A DNA stretch of 64,000 nucleotides from Kushneria phyllosphaerae (GTDB lineage: Bacteria > Pseudomonadota > Gammaproteobacteria > Pseudomonadales > Halomonadaceae): positions 620,001 through 684,000 of the forward strand of contig NZ_ONZI01000002.1 in the NCBI RefSeq assembly GCF_900312995.1, read 5' to 3'. Of this stretch, positions 25,957-35,291 are shown one piece after another. The notes under the pieces were generated by a model that had not been told where the DNA came from, made no database searches, and saw only the letters and a list, made by a program, of their open reading frames with translations. The translations under genes were made by a program, and so were the position numbers. The stretch's first letter is position 1. Every line of letters begins with the position of its first letter.

Positions 25957-26462
25957 CCGATCTTGACCAGCCTGTCTTTCATGTCGGCCGGGACATCTTC
26001 GATCATGACCAGGTTAAGCGACTTCTGATCGCCCTTGATGGCCACCTCATCACCAAGATCAGCATCGATCTCATCCGGCGAGAGCGTATACATGCCGCCG
26101 TTGAACGGATCAACGACCAGCCAGCCGATAAGGCCACCAAACAGGATGTTGCCACCGATGAACCAGCCGTTCGCCGAGGTGGTCAGATCCACCTTGCGCG
26201 AGGCGTAGCCCGGCTTGTTGATTTCAACATGATAGGTCTTGCCCCCGAAGTAGCTGCCATCGGATTTCTTGAGCGTCACGGTGGTCGGCGTGGTACCAAC
26301 AAAGACGCGTTTGGCGGTTTCATCTGTAATCACAATGGCGGCATCGGAAGGCGTGCTGTTGATCGTCACGCTCTGCTCGCTGTCACCAACGATGGAGGCA
26401 CAGCCGGTCAGGGTGAGCGCGGCACAGGTGCCCATAAGGGCGGCAAGGGTTTTGAAGCTCAT
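25947..26462 (-). CDS. PEGA-domain lipoprotein
   Basis: 171 residues. The start at 26462 (MSFKTLAALMGTCAALTLTG) leads to a lipobox with cysteine in LTGCASI, so it is likely lipidated. The segment VTINSTPSDAAIVI...VEINKPGYASRKV fits the PEGA beta-sandwich, often found in surface lipoproteins. A short hydrophobic stretch (GWFIGGNILFGGLIGWLVVD) follows and may associate with membrane. The function is unknown. Its 3' end overlaps the GNAT gene tail to tail. Confidence 0.75.
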   Translation of the reverse strand: MSFKTLAALMGTCAALTLTGCASIVGDSEQSVTINSTPSDAAIVITDETAKRVFVGTTPTTVTLKKSDGSYFGGKTYHVEINKPGYASRKVDLTTSANGWFIGGNILFGGLIGWLVVDPFNGGMYTLSPDEIDADLGDEVAIKGDQKSLNLVMIEDVPADMKDRLVKIGQI

Positions 26463-26888
26463 TAAATGATCTCTTGAGGAACAGGCAGGCTCTTGATGGA
26501 CCTTTAGTCGACATCGTGGGGTTCGCCACGATGCAAGTGCCTGTCCAATAACGACATTTACCCAAGCTTCTTTAGTAATCCATGTTAAATAATTTATCCG
26601 GGACCTGGCATCTGCTGAAATGGAGAAGCAGCAAAGCCCCCGATAACCGTATCTTGATGGCCCTGTATAAAGGGTAAAAAGCGCCCTGCATTTGACGCCT
26701 GGAACTTGGTACATGAGGCGACGACCGGCATTTCAGCGATGGCGGGTGCCCGTCACCGTGAATGAGCAACAGGTCGGAAATGGCGCCAGCAGGCACGGTT
26801 ATAACCGTACCCTTGTCAGGCGCTCGAGATGGTGTATCAAGAGGTGTCGCATGGCAGAGCCTTCGCCCTTGTGCTTCAAGCTATGACA
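26463..26888. other. Long intergenic region with one hairpin
   Basis: Between the divergent lipoprotein and ABC-transporter genes. CATCGTGG (26512-26519) and CCACGATG (26526-26533) form a perfect hairpin that would lie in the lipoprotein's 5' leader or act as an operator. I see no convincing ORF or RNA gene in the remainder. The A/T-rich part beyond 26880 holds the Zur-like site. Confidence 0.4.
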
Positions 26889-26911
26889 AATTTGTTATAA
26901 CATAACATTTA
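26889..26911 (+). promoter_or_regulatory. Zur-box-like palindrome before FecCD-type ABC operon
   Basis: The halves AATTTGTTATA and CATAACATTTA around a central A agree with the E. coli Zur consensus halves GAAATGTTATA and TATAACATTTC at 17 of 22 positions by my alignment. It lies 84 bases before the substrate-binding protein start, in the most A/T-rich part of the gap. If functional, the operon is induced by zinc shortage. Confidence 0.6.
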
Positions 26912-26994
26912 AACAGCAGCGATCGACGTGACGGATCTGGTACGTCACTGCGCTGGTACATTAAAGGCACTCTTGATAACTGGAATTCTTTCCC

Positions 26995-28011
26995 ATGATT
27001 TTTCTGCGCCACTCGCTGGCAGCACTGTTGCTCTTGCCGACCTCATGGGCCATGTCCGATACCACGCACTATCCGCTGACGATCGACAACTGTGGTGTGG
27101 ACATGCGCTTTGAATCGGCACCAGAGCGCGTGGTCACCATTGGCCAGTCGGCGACGGAAATTCTCTATTCGCTGGGTCTTGCAGATCGGGTCAAGGGAAC
27201 CTCGGTGTGGTTCACCCCCGTACTGCCGCAGTTTCGTGAAGAAAACGCCCATATCGAGCGTCTGGCCGACAACGACCCCAGCTTCGAATCGGTCGTGAAC
27301 AAGCACCCGGATCTGGTGGCCGTGCAGTACGAGTGGCACGTAGGCCCTGCCGGCAGCGTGGCAACACGCGATCAGTTCAGCGATCTGGGTATCAATACCT
27401 ACATCATGCCGGCCGACTGCGATACCAAGGACAACAGCACCGGCGGTGACGGCACCCGAACCGGCGCCTTTACGCCGGATTCGATCTACAAGGGCGTGAC
27501 CGAGCTGGCCACCATCTTTGACGTACAGGCGGCCGGCACCGCGCTGGTGAAGGATCTCAAAACGCGTGAAGCGCAGGCTGTCGCCAAAGCCCGAAGGCTT
27601 GATCTCCCCGATGATCTTTCAGCAGCGTTCTGGTTCTCATCACCGGACAACGGCGCAGCCCCCTACATGGCTGGCAGGCTGGGCGCACCGGGTTACATGA
27701 TGAAGATGCTGGGCATTCGCAACGTGATCGAATCCGATGAGGAGTGGCCCACGGTCGACTGGGAAACCGTGGTACGCGCCGACCCGGATATCATCGTACT
27801 GGCTCAGATGGACCGTCGCCGTTATCCGGCAGATGACATCGCCAAAAAGCGTGAATTTCTCGAAAACGACCCGGTCGCACGTGAAATGACCGCTGTCAAA
27901 AAGGGCCATATCATCGAAATGGATGCCCACGCCATGAGCGCGACCCTGCGTACCATTTACGGGCTTGAAACCCTGGCCGAAGCCCTGTCGAACATGTCAT
28001 TTGACTCATGA
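26995..28011 (+). CDS. ABC importer substrate-binding protein (Peripla_BP_2 / BtuF-FecB type)
   Basis: 338 residues. The signal peptide MIFLRHSLAALLLLPTSWAM directs it to the periplasm; there is no lipobox. The mature part follows the siderophore/cobalamin-binding family (APERVVTIGQSATEILYSLG at the start, PDIIVLAQMD late). An inserted Asp/Gly/Thr-rich loop (CDTKDNSTGGDGTRTG) is unusual. The gene overlaps the permease start (ATGA) and heads a three-gene operon. The ligand is not proven; the Zur-like box points to a metal-chelate, e.g. a zinc-metallophore complex. Confidence 0.83.
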   Translation: MIFLRHSLAALLLLPTSWAMSDTTHYPLTIDNCGVDMRFESAPERVVTIGQSATEILYSLGLADRVKGTSVWFTPVLPQFREENAHIERLADNDPSFESVVNKHPDLVAVQYEWHVGPAGSVATRDQFSDLGINTYIMPADCDTKDNSTGGDGTRTGAFTPDSIYKGVTELATIFDVQAAGTALVKDLKTREAQAVAKARRLDLPDDLSAAFWFSSPDNGAAPYMAGRLGAPGYMMKMLGIRNVIESDEEWPTVDWETVVRADPDIIVLAQMDRRRYPADDIAKKREFLENDPVAREMTAVKKGHIIEMDAHAMSATLRTIYGLETLAEALSNMSFDS

Positions 28012-29072
28012 GCATGGCGGCCACGGCACGCCCGGTATTATCCCTGCCATGGCGCCGGTACCTGCTGGCGCCGGTGGTGCTGGCCATCGCCCTTATGGCC
28101 GGCACTGCCATTGGCGAAACCGTCATTCCGGTGGATACGATTTTGAAGGTGATGGCCAACCATCTATGGAATGCCGGCTACCCGGTAGATCGCATTGATG
28201 CCGGCATCATCTGGAACTATCGGCTCAGCCGCTCGATCGTGGCGGCCTGCGTCGGCACCGGGCTGGCGCTGGCCGGCGTGGTGCTTCAGGCGCTGCTGCG
28301 CAACCCGCTGGCCGACCCGTTTTTGATGGGGATTTCAGCCGGGGCCTCGACCGGGGCGGTCTCCGTAACCGTAGCGGGCCTGGGGGCCGGAGCCCTGACG
28401 CTATCCGGCGGCGCCTTTGCCGGCGCCATGCTCGCCTTTGGCATGGTGGTGGTGCTGGCGCATCTGGCCGGCCCCGGCGGCCGCGGCGGCGTTCTGCAGG
28501 CTTCGGGCGCAATCATTCTGGCGGGCATTGCCGGGGCACAGCTCTTCAACGCCCTGACCGCCTTTATCATTGCGCGCTCTGCCAGTGCCGAGCAGGCCCG
28601 CGGCATCATGTTTTGGCTGCTGGGCAATCTTTCCGGCGTGCGCTGGGACGATGTGCGCCTGGCCATCCCCGCCGCGCTGGCAGGCCTGGCCATCTGCCTG
28701 TGGCATCGCCGGGCGCTGGACGCCTTTACCTTTGGCGCCGACAGCGCCGCCTCGATGGGCATTGCGGTGCGCCCGGTACGCGGCATGCTGATTGCGACCA
28801 TGGCGCTGGTGACCGCCGTCATGGTGTCGATGGTCGGCGCGATCGGCTTTGTCGGACTGGTCATTCCTCACGCCATGCGCTTTATCGTGGGCAGCCGTCA
28901 TACCCGGCTGGTGCCGGCCTGCGCCCTTGCCGGGGCGGTCTTCATGATCGGCTCGGATGTGGTCTCTCGCACGCTGATTGCCGGTCAGGCGCTGCCGATC
29001 GGAGTGATTACCTCCCTGATCGGCGCGCCGGCCCTTGCGCTTATCCTGATACGTGGAGCACGCCTGACATGA
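28008..29072 (+). CDS. FecCD-family ABC permease
   Basis: 354 residues, about ten transmembrane helices. Family hallmarks are LRNPLADPFLMGISAGASTG near residue 110, and GAIGFVGLVIPHAMRFIVGS near 290, the coupling region of BtuC/FhuB/FecCD permeases. It overlaps both neighbours by four bases (ATGA at each junction), so the three proteins are made together and form the membrane core of the importer. Confidence 0.9.
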   Translation: MSMAATARPVLSLPWRRYLLAPVVLAIALMAGTAIGETVIPVDTILKVMANHLWNAGYPVDRIDAGIIWNYRLSRSIVAACVGTGLALAGVVLQALLRNPLADPFLMGISAGASTGAVSVTVAGLGAGALTLSGGAFAGAMLAFGMVVVLAHLAGPGGRGGVLQASGAIILAGIAGAQLFNALTAFIIARSASAEQARGIMFWLLGNLSGVRWDDVRLAIPAALAGLAICLWHRRALDAFTFGADSAASMGIAVRPVRGMLIATMALVTAVMVSMVGAIGFVGLVIPHAMRFIVGSRHTRLVPACALAGAVFMIGSDVVSRTLIAGQALPIGVITSLIGAPALALILIRGARLT

Positions 29073-29833
29073 GACTGAGCGCACAGGGCATTGGCTGGCA
29101 GGTTCACGGCCACCGGCTGCTTGATGACATCAGTCTTGAAACCGTTCCTGGTGAAAACCTTGGTCTGATCGGCCCGAACGGCTCCGGCAAGACGACGCTG
29201 CTGCGCATTCTGGCCGGGCTGCAAAAGCCGCACACCGGTCACGTGTGGCTGGGCGAGCAGTCAATGTATCGGATGCGCCAGCGGGATATTGCCCGCACCG
29301 TGGCACTGGTCGAGCAGCAGGCCATGGCGAGCGATCGGATCAGCGTGCACCAGGCAGTCTCGCTGGGTAGAACACCCTACCTCTCGCCGCTGCGTGGCTG
29401 GTCGGATCAGGACGAGGCGATCGTCTCGCGGGCGCTTCACGATGTCGGCATCGAGCATTTAAAGTCGCGGTTGTGGCATACCCTTTCCGGCGGCGAAGGC
29501 CAGCGCGTCCAGATTGCCCGGGCGCTGGCCCAGCAGCCCGGCCTCCTGCTGTTGGATGAGCCGACCAACCATCTGGACATTCGCCATCAGCTCTCGATTC
29601 TCAAACTGGTGAGCGCGCTGCCCATCACGGTGGTGATTGCCCTGCACGATCTCAATCAGGCCATGGACTGCGACCGGATCGGCGTGATGGAAGACGGCAG
29701 ACTGGTCGATATCGGCCCACCCGAAGACGTACTCACGCCCTATCGATTGCACCAGACCTTCGGGGTACACGCGGACATGCTGGATGACCCGCAGCACCAG
29801 CGGCGCTATATGCGGTTTCGTCAGATAGTGTAG
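29069..29833 (+). CDS. ABC importer ATPase (FepC/BtuD type)
   Basis: 254 residues. The start at 29069 overlaps the permease stop. Walker A is GPNGSGKTT, the signature is LSGGEGQR, Walker B is LLLLDEPTNHLD and the switch histidine is in IALHDLNQ. All ATPase motifs are intact. It powers the importer formed with the two upstream genes. Confidence 0.92.
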   Translation: MRLSAQGIGWQVHGHRLLDDISLETVPGENLGLIGPNGSGKTTLLRILAGLQKPHTGHVWLGEQSMYRMRQRDIARTVALVEQQAMASDRISVHQAVSLGRTPYLSPLRGWSDQDEAIVSRALHDVGIEHLKSRLWHTLSGGEGQRVQIARALAQQPGLLLLDEPTNHLDIRHQLSILKLVSALPITVVIALHDLNQAMDCDRIGVMEDGRLVDIGPPEDVLTPYRLHQTFGVHADMLDDPQHQRRYMRFRQIV

Positions 29834-29890
29834 GGAGCACCTGCAAGACGCATCGTACCGCCGTGGGCCTGACCTGTTTCACCGCCAATG

Positions 29891-30730
29891 TTATCTCGAC
29901 AGCGTTTTCATCAGCTCTGCCATACCGGGCTGGCCTTCAAGCGCGGCGTAATAGACCAGCCGCAGATGGCGGGATTCATCGATGATCAGAGACGTGTGCT
30001 CAAACTCCAGCGACCCAATGCCTTCGATGTTCAGCCAGCGTTTGCCCTGACACGGCGCGTGTACCTCATGCTGATGCCAGAGCGTTCTGAAGGTTTCCGA
30101 GACGCCTTCGAGCATCTGTATCAGCGACTGCATGGCGGGGTCATCGGAGGCTTTGGCGTAATCGCGACGAAAGCTGGAGAGAATAGCGCCGGCCTGATGA
30201 TCCCAGTCGTCGATCAGGGACTGCATGGCCGGCTCGGTGAACAGCATCCACAGCAGGTTGCGCTGCTCCGGTGGCTGTTTGGCAAAGTTGAATATTCGCT
30301 CCCCTGCCTCATTCCACGTTAGAACGTCCCAGCGCAGGTTGAGCACATAGCAGGGCCGCTGCAGTAGATCCGCCATGAGGCGCTTGATCAGGGGCGGGAC
30401 TTCACAGAAGGTCTGGCCAGGCTCGACCGGCGGGCGCTGATGCGTCAGTAGAAACAGATGGCGCCGCTCGGTGGCATCGAGCCTTAGCGCGCGGGCAAGG
30501 TTATCCAGAAACCGGGCCGAGACGTTGATCTCGCGGCCCTGCTCCAGCCACGTGTACCAGGTGACGCCAACCCCTGCCAGTGCTGCGACCTCTTCACGAC
30601 GCAACCCGGGGGTTCGGCGACGCTGCCCGGCCGGCAGCCCGGCTTCCTGTGGAGACACGCGCGCCCGCCGGGTCGTCAAAAATCGGGCCAGCTCGTGGCG
30701 AGTGCGATCCAGCGTTCGGGCAGGCGTCAT
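29891..30730 (-). CDS. XRE-type regulator with MmyB-like ligand domain
   Basis: About 279 residues. The helix-turn-helix follows the pattern RRTPGLRREEVAALAGVGVT and continues WYTWLEQGREINVS, characteristic of the MmyB-like regulators. The C-terminal domain (YVLNLRWDVLTWNEAGERIF) is the PAS-like MmyB fold known to bind fatty acid-like ligands in some members. Regulators of this type usually control one adjacent dehydrogenase or transporter gene; none stands out here. The start at 30730 is preferred to 30790, which adds a non-conserved extension. Confidence 0.82.
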   Translation of the reverse strand: MTPARTLDRTRHELARFLTTRRARVSPQEAGLPAGQRRRTPGLRREEVAALAGVGVTWYTWLEQGREINVSARFLDNLARALRLDATERRHLFLLTHQRPPVEPGQTFCEVPPLIKRLMADLLQRPCYVLNLRWDVLTWNEAGERIFNFAKQPPEQRNLLWMLFTEPAMQSLIDDWDHQAGAILSSFRRDYAKASDDPAMQSLIQMLEGVSETFRTLWHQHEVHAPCQGKRWLNIEGIGSLEFEHTSLIIDESRHLRLVYYAALEGQPGMAELMKTLSR

Positions 30731-30826
30731 GGGGTTTCTCGCAACGGCATAAAGAGGTCGATCAACATGATGTTGTCGATGGCTGATCAAGGCAAGTCAT
30801 TGATGCCCTGTCGGTTTTCTGTCCAT

Positions 30827-30853
30827 GAAAAGGGCCCATCAAAAGATGGGCCC
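30827..30853 (-). terminator. Rho-independent terminator of the secreted-protein gene
   Basis: GGGCCCATC (30832-30840) pairs perfectly with GATGGGCCC (30845-30853) across AAAA; on the minus strand a TTTT run follows. It lies 80 bases past the stop of the gene at 30934. Confidence 0.85.
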
Positions 30854-30933
30854 CTGAAGTCACAACCAGGATTACGCGGCCTGATGGCCTCAATGATCGC
30901 GGCGGCATTGATGGCCATTGCGCCAGGCGCTGG

Positions 30934-31989
30934 TCAGACGAACAGAAAGTCCTCGGGCCCCATGGCATAGTTCAGCTCGCCGGTCGGCGAACCCGGATCG
31001 TACTTCGGTACGCCGACCAGGGGTACATAGTATGATCCTGAGTCGCTTATCACTATAAGCTCACTAGCCGCAGTCATATGGACATAACCATAATCAAGCG
31101 GCTCGCCATCGCTATTTTGCAACTGCGACAGATCGATCCGGTCGATGCCCAGCTCAAAATTGGTGATGGTGGCGTCCTGCCAGGCGCCATCACTGCCAAA
31201 CACGAAGCTGTCGGCAACACCGTCGGTACCGCTGGTCGTGCCCGACACCACGACATCTTCAAACGGACCCGTCGGCGCCGGCGCCATCCTGGAAATGTAG
31301 TCTTGATGATCGTAAAAGGAGTTCAGACCTCCGGCAAAATTCTCAAACTTGAGCACGAAGTCATTTTCATCCAGCCCCGCCGGCCCGCTGTCACGATAGA
31401 AGTAGGTATCTTCTCCGTGCAGTACCGGCAAAATCGCGTCACCACTATTCTGCGCACCGGCCTGGGTCAGCGCCTCTTCGAGCGAGAGCGAGGCATCCGC
31501 AAAGACGGCGTTATCAAGGTCGAGGCTATCGAAGGACTGCACCAGGCGATCATCGATGAACAGGGTATCCTTGAGGGTATCGAAACCGATCAGCGTATCG
31601 ATGGCATCGCCATCGTTGCCGTAGCGCGAGGCATCACCCGCCATACGAATAACGTCAACGCCGTTGTCCGCACCACCAAGCATGATGGTTTCCTGCACGT
31701 CAGCGGACGCGGTGTATTCAAGCCCGCCTAAAAGCCCTGAGGCATCAATTTGATGAACGGCGGTGGTGTCGTCAGCCCCATTATCCCATTCGATGCGGCC
31801 ATTGCCGCTCAAATCAAGCGCGTCGAAGGCACTGCCCTGTACATTCAGATCGAGCATTTCGCCGGAGCGGACCCCACTGTCATCAAATTGGGTCGCAAGC
31901 GAGAGCGTGGTGATGTCATCGGGTAGAACAAACGTCGTTTCCCCGCCGCGGGTAAACGTAATGGATTGGGTCTTGCTGGTGTTGACCAT
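30934..31989 (-). CDS. Probable type I-secreted acidic protein, function unknown
   Basis: About 351 residues, strongly acidic, with no Cys and no signal peptide. Two segments resemble the C-terminal regions of type I (ABC) secretion substrates: DTLIGFDTLKDTLFIDDRL and ATITNFELGIDRIDLSQL. The protein ends in DFLFV, an acidic residue followed by hydrophobic residues, as at the end of ABC-exported proteases of plant-pathogenic enterobacteria. Classical GGxGxD calcium repeats are absent. The start at 31989 has AGGGG ten bases upstream. No ABC exporter or membrane-fusion gene is close by. Role unknown. Confidence 0.55.
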   Translation of the reverse strand: MVNTSKTQSITFTRGGETTFVLPDDITTLSLATQFDDSGVRSGEMLDLNVQGSAFDALDLSGNGRIEWDNGADDTTAVHQIDASGLLGGLEYTASADVQETIMLGGADNGVDVIRMAGDASRYGNDGDAIDTLIGFDTLKDTLFIDDRLVQSFDSLDLDNAVFADASLSLEEALTQAGAQNSGDAILPVLHGEDTYFYRDSGPAGLDENDFVLKFENFAGGLNSFYDHQDYISRMAPAPTGPFEDVVVSGTTSGTDGVADSFVFGSDGAWQDATITNFELGIDRIDLSQLQNSDGEPLDYGYVHMTAASELIVISDSGSYYVPLVGVPKYDPGSPTGELNYAMGPEDFLFV

Positions 31990-32420
31990 GAATTCATTCC
32001 CCTGGGTATTAATACTGCCAATGCATGCCCCGCCCGCGGCACGCCTGGACAGCATTGCGGGAGAAAACATGACGCACATCCAATTTAACGATATTTAATG
32101 TAGTTCAAGCAGGTAAAACAACACGCACCGGCATAGCAAAAAACCCGGCCCTGAAAAAAATTCATAACAAGCGACAGATCGCCTGACCAGATTCAGGGGC
32201 GACACTGCCTGAGTGCACCCTCCTTTCCTGACGACCTCCTGACAATCTTCTGAAAGAAACCCTGCGCATCGCTCACCAACAGCCACTTCATGACCCATGC
32301 GGCTCAATGCGCGCCTTTATGGGGTGTCACAAAGTAATAGTATAAGTGGTTAAATTGTAACCCCCTTAGACTCCCATCAGACTTGGCGCCCTTCACCACC
32401 GCCCCTGAAAGGAGTGCCCC
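31990..32420. other. Divergent intergenic region with candidate operator
   Basis: It separates the secreted-protein gene from an MFS gene. Near the MFS side, GGTTA-AATTG-TAACC (32348-32362) is a perfect five-base-arm palindrome in an A/T-rich patch, 58 bases before the MFS start, suitable for a repressor. Nothing else convincing is present; the short minus-strand frames are not gene-like. Confidence 0.4.
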
Positions 32421-33593
32421 ATGTCTGATATTTCCCGGATCGTGACCTGCCTGATTGCCGCCGGTGCCTTTGCCCTCGGCATGGCCTCTTATGTGACAGC
32501 AGGGCTCATCCCACTGATCGAGCAGGACTTTGGCGTGACCACAGCGCTGGCCGCACAGCTGGTCACGGCCTTTACGCTCGCCTATGCCCTCGGCTCCCCG
32601 GTCATGGTGGCGATGCTGCCGGGCCATCGACAGCGCACCGCACTGCTAGGGATGCTCGCGCTGTTTGTGGTCGCCAACGCGCTCAGCGCCATAGCACCCG
32701 ACATGATGCTGCTGATGGCGCTACGTGCCGTGGCTGGGCTTGCTGCTGGTACCTATCTCGCACTGGGCATTGCTGCGGCCTCAAGAATTGCTCTCGATCA
32801 CCAGCGCGGGCGCACCATCGCCATCATCATGGGCGGTATGGCCAGTGGCACTGTACTGGGTGTGCCTGCCGGGCTCTGGCTGGCAAATCAACTGGGCTGG
32901 CAGGCCTCACTCTGGTTGATCAGCATAATCGGGGCAGTCGCGTTGCTCGGCCTGATGCGCTGGCTGCCGGCGCTAACGCCGGTGGCTCAGAGTTCGCTCA
33001 GGCAAAAAATTGGCATTTTAAAGGACGCACGTGTCGTCAGGCTTTTAAGCATTTCCCTGCTGGCCGCCGTGGCAAGTCTCGGGCTTTATACCTTCATGGC
33101 ACCTTTGATCAGGGTTTATACCGAGCAGAGCGTGACGCCCTTTCTATGGGTCTGGGGTGTGGGCGGCGTACTGGGCAGCTTTCTGGTCGGCTCGCTCGTT
33201 GATCGGTTCAGCAATTTTCAGATCACCACCGGTATCATGGCGCTGTTGGGTCTGTCACTTATCGGGCTGCCGCTGGCACTTTCTCTAAACCCGTGGGCCG
33301 GGCTGATACCCATCGTCATCTGGGGCGCCGTGGGTTGGGCGTTGCAGGTCCCGCAAAACAGCGCCCTGATGACAGCGCGAGACACCAGCGGCGATGGCCA
33401 CCTGGCCGTCGCGCTGAATGAATCCGCACTGTATCTCGGCAGCGCCATGGGCGCAGCGGCCGGTGGCGTATGGCTATCGCTGGGATGGCCGGTATGGGGA
33501 CTGGCTGTAGGAGCGGGTTTGATCGGGCTTTGTGGGCTGAGCATCTGCTTGTTTGGAACCAGCAGGAGATCAGCCTTGTCCACGGGGATTTGA
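32421..33593 (+). CDS. MFS transporter, DHA1 / arabinose-efflux type
   Basis: 390 residues, about twelve transmembrane helices, with AAGGAG six bases before the ATG. The opening AAGAFALGMASYVTAGLIPL and the motif GYxxGSP-like TLAYALGSPVMVAML are those of the DHA1 efflux group (YdhP/AraJ-like), which export drugs or sugars by proton antiport. Substrate unknown. A perfect terminator follows. Confidence 0.83.
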   Translation: MSDISRIVTCLIAAGAFALGMASYVTAGLIPLIEQDFGVTTALAAQLVTAFTLAYALGSPVMVAMLPGHRQRTALLGMLALFVVANALSAIAPDMMLLMALRAVAGLAAGTYLALGIAAASRIALDHQRGRTIAIIMGGMASGTVLGVPAGLWLANQLGWQASLWLISIIGAVALLGLMRWLPALTPVAQSSLRQKIGILKDARVVRLLSISLLAAVASLGLYTFMAPLIRVYTEQSVTPFLWVWGVGGVLGSFLVGSLVDRFSNFQITTGIMALLGLSLIGLPLALSLNPWAGLIPIVIWGAVGWALQVPQNSALMTARDTSGDGHLAVALNESALYLGSAMGAAAGGVWLSLGWPVWGLAVGAGLIGLCGLSICLFGTSRRSALSTGI

Positions 33594-33616
33594 GACATCC
33601 GAATCGCTTTTCATAA

Positions 33617-33655
33617 GCCTCCGGCTCGGCTTCTGCCGGAACCGGAGGCGTTTTT
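33617..33655 (+). terminator. Rho-independent terminator of the MFS gene
   Basis: GCCTCCGG (33617-33624) pairs with CCGGAGGC (33642-33649), with an inner GGCTTCTGCC hairpin, followed by TTTTT. It overlaps the stop of the convergent GST gene. Confidence 0.85.
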
Positions 33656-34262
33656 AATCCTGCTCTCGCTCGGCGGCCATGGCGGCCTGCACTGAAGATC
33701 GCTCTTCGATTACCGCCTTATAAGCCATCAAGGCTGGCCACTTCTCCAGGCTGATATCAAAAAATCGACACCATCCCAGTACGGTAAACAGATAAGCATC
33801 TGCCACGCTAAAAGATGATCCCATCAAATAGCGATTGCCTCGCAACCGGCTCTCCAGAAAATCGAAACGCTTGCTGATTCTGTCAGAAAAAATCGCTCTG
33901 GCTTCATGCGGCAGTTCCTTGTTAAACAGCGGTGCCAAACCGGCATGTACTTCACTGTTAATAAAGGCCAGCCACTCCTGCATCTGCACTCTTTCCCATC
34001 CACCCGGTATGGGAATCAAACCAGCCTCGGGTCTCAGATCTGCAAGATACTGAAGGATGGCCGGGCCTTCCGTAATCACTCTTCCTTGTTCAATTTCAAG
34101 CGCTGCGACATATCCCTTGGGATTGATGCGAAGGAAATCCTGTCCGTCTGCCGTTTGCTTTGTGCGGTTATCGACCCGGATCAATTCAAACGGTAGAGAG
34201 AGCTCTTTGAGCACAATATGAGGTGAAAGTGAGCAGGTGTGAGGCGCGTAATAAAGCTTCAT
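33654..34262 (-). CDS. Glutathione S-transferase, beta-class-like
   Basis: 202 residues. The thioredoxin-like N-domain starts MKLYYAPHTCSLSPHIVLKE, with the cysteine characteristic of bacterial beta-class enzymes. NPKGYVAALE and TEGPAILQYLADL form the glutathione site. The all-helical C-domain has the N-capping segment SVADAYLFTVLGW. Such enzymes detoxify electrophiles. The divergent LysR gene at 34389 may regulate it. Confidence 0.88.
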   Translation of the reverse strand: MKLYYAPHTCSLSPHIVLKELSLPFELIRVDNRTKQTADGQDFLRINPKGYVAALEIEQGRVITEGPAILQYLADLRPEAGLIPIPGGWERVQMQEWLAFINSEVHAGLAPLFNKELPHEARAIFSDRISKRFDFLESRLRGNRYLMGSSFSVADAYLFTVLGWCRFFDISLEKWPALMAYKAVIEERSSVQAAMAAEREQD

Positions 34263-34388
34263 GAAGTCATCCACAGTTAAAAGATCGGCTTGAACCGAAG
34301 CCTTGTTTGAACGAACTCAGTATGTTGCTCGCCTAGATTCACTGTAAAATTAATGCCTCATCGACAAGCCATTAGCTGAGCTACTACA

Positions 34389-35267
34389 TTGCTGAACCTT
34401 ACCCATTGGCGTTTGGTGGTTTCCATTGCTGATACGGGCACCATTTCTCAGGCAGCCGAAGACGTTGGCATGACCCAGTCAGGGGCAAGCCAGGCCGTTG
34501 CGCAGCTGGAAAAGCATCTGGGCATGAAAATCTTTTCGCGCTTGCATCGACGGATGGTCATCACTGCTTTTGGCGAGCAGGTCGTTGAGCATGCTCGCAA
34601 CATGCTGAGGCATCACTGCGCCATTCGCAGTTTGGCGAACAAGCTTGGCGGGCCGGGAAGTGCTCGCCTCAAACTGGGCAGCTTCCCATCGGTCACCTCG
34701 ACGCTATTGCCTTCTCTTCTTCGTGGTTTTCGTCAGCGCTATCCAGAGGTTGAGGTTGTAGCGCTGGAAGGCACAGACAAAGAGGTCGAACACTGGGTCG
34801 ATCATCAACACGTTGATTTTGGCGTCGTGCTCAATCCTGATCCTGGGCGCCACGCCATTGTGTTGGGTCGTGATGCCTGGGTGGCCTTGTTGCCGACATC
34901 TCATCCATTGGCGCGGCGAGCTACCAGCAACGGCGTCAGCCTCTCGGAGCTTGCCCATCAGCCATTTATCCTCGCTACCGGCGGATGCACAGTGAATGCT
35001 CAAAGCCTGGCCCGTTCGCACTCGCTGGAACTGACAGATATTCGTATCAGGGTACAAAGCTGGGACAGTGCCTGTGCACTGGTGCGAGAAGGTATGGGCA
35101 TTGCGCTGGTGCCTGAATCTACCCTGCCAGAAAATATGCAGGGCCTTCGCGTTCTGCCGCTGGCCCCTTCCATTGATCGCACCTTCGGATTAGTGCGATC
35201 ACCTAACATGTCAGTGAACAGGGCAGCCGATGCCTTCTGGCAGCATGTGAAAGGAGTAAAGGGTTAG
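34389..35267 (+). CDS. LysR-family regulator
   Basis: 292 residues starting with TTG (no ATG or GTG fits the conserved N-terminus LNLTHWRLVVSIADTGTISQ). The helix-turn-helix is VGMTQSGASQAVAQLEKHLG. The effector domain is complete, ending near FWQHVKGVKG. It is divergent from the GST gene by 126 bp. Probably a GST or stress regulator, by position only. Confidence 0.85.
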   Translation: MLNLTHWRLVVSIADTGTISQAAEDVGMTQSGASQAVAQLEKHLGMKIFSRLHRRMVITAFGEQVVEHARNMLRHHCAIRSLANKLGGPGSARLKLGSFPSVTSTLLPSLLRGFRQRYPEVEVVALEGTDKEVEHWVDHQHVDFGVVLNPDPGRHAIVLGRDAWVALLPTSHPLARRATSNGVSLSELAHQPFILATGGCTVNAQSLARSHSLELTDIRIRVQSWDSACALVREGMGIALVPESTLPENMQGLRVLPLAPSIDRTFGLVRSPNMSVNRAADAFWQHVKGVKG

Positions 35268-35291
35268 CCGAATTTCCACTCATACGGGAAT

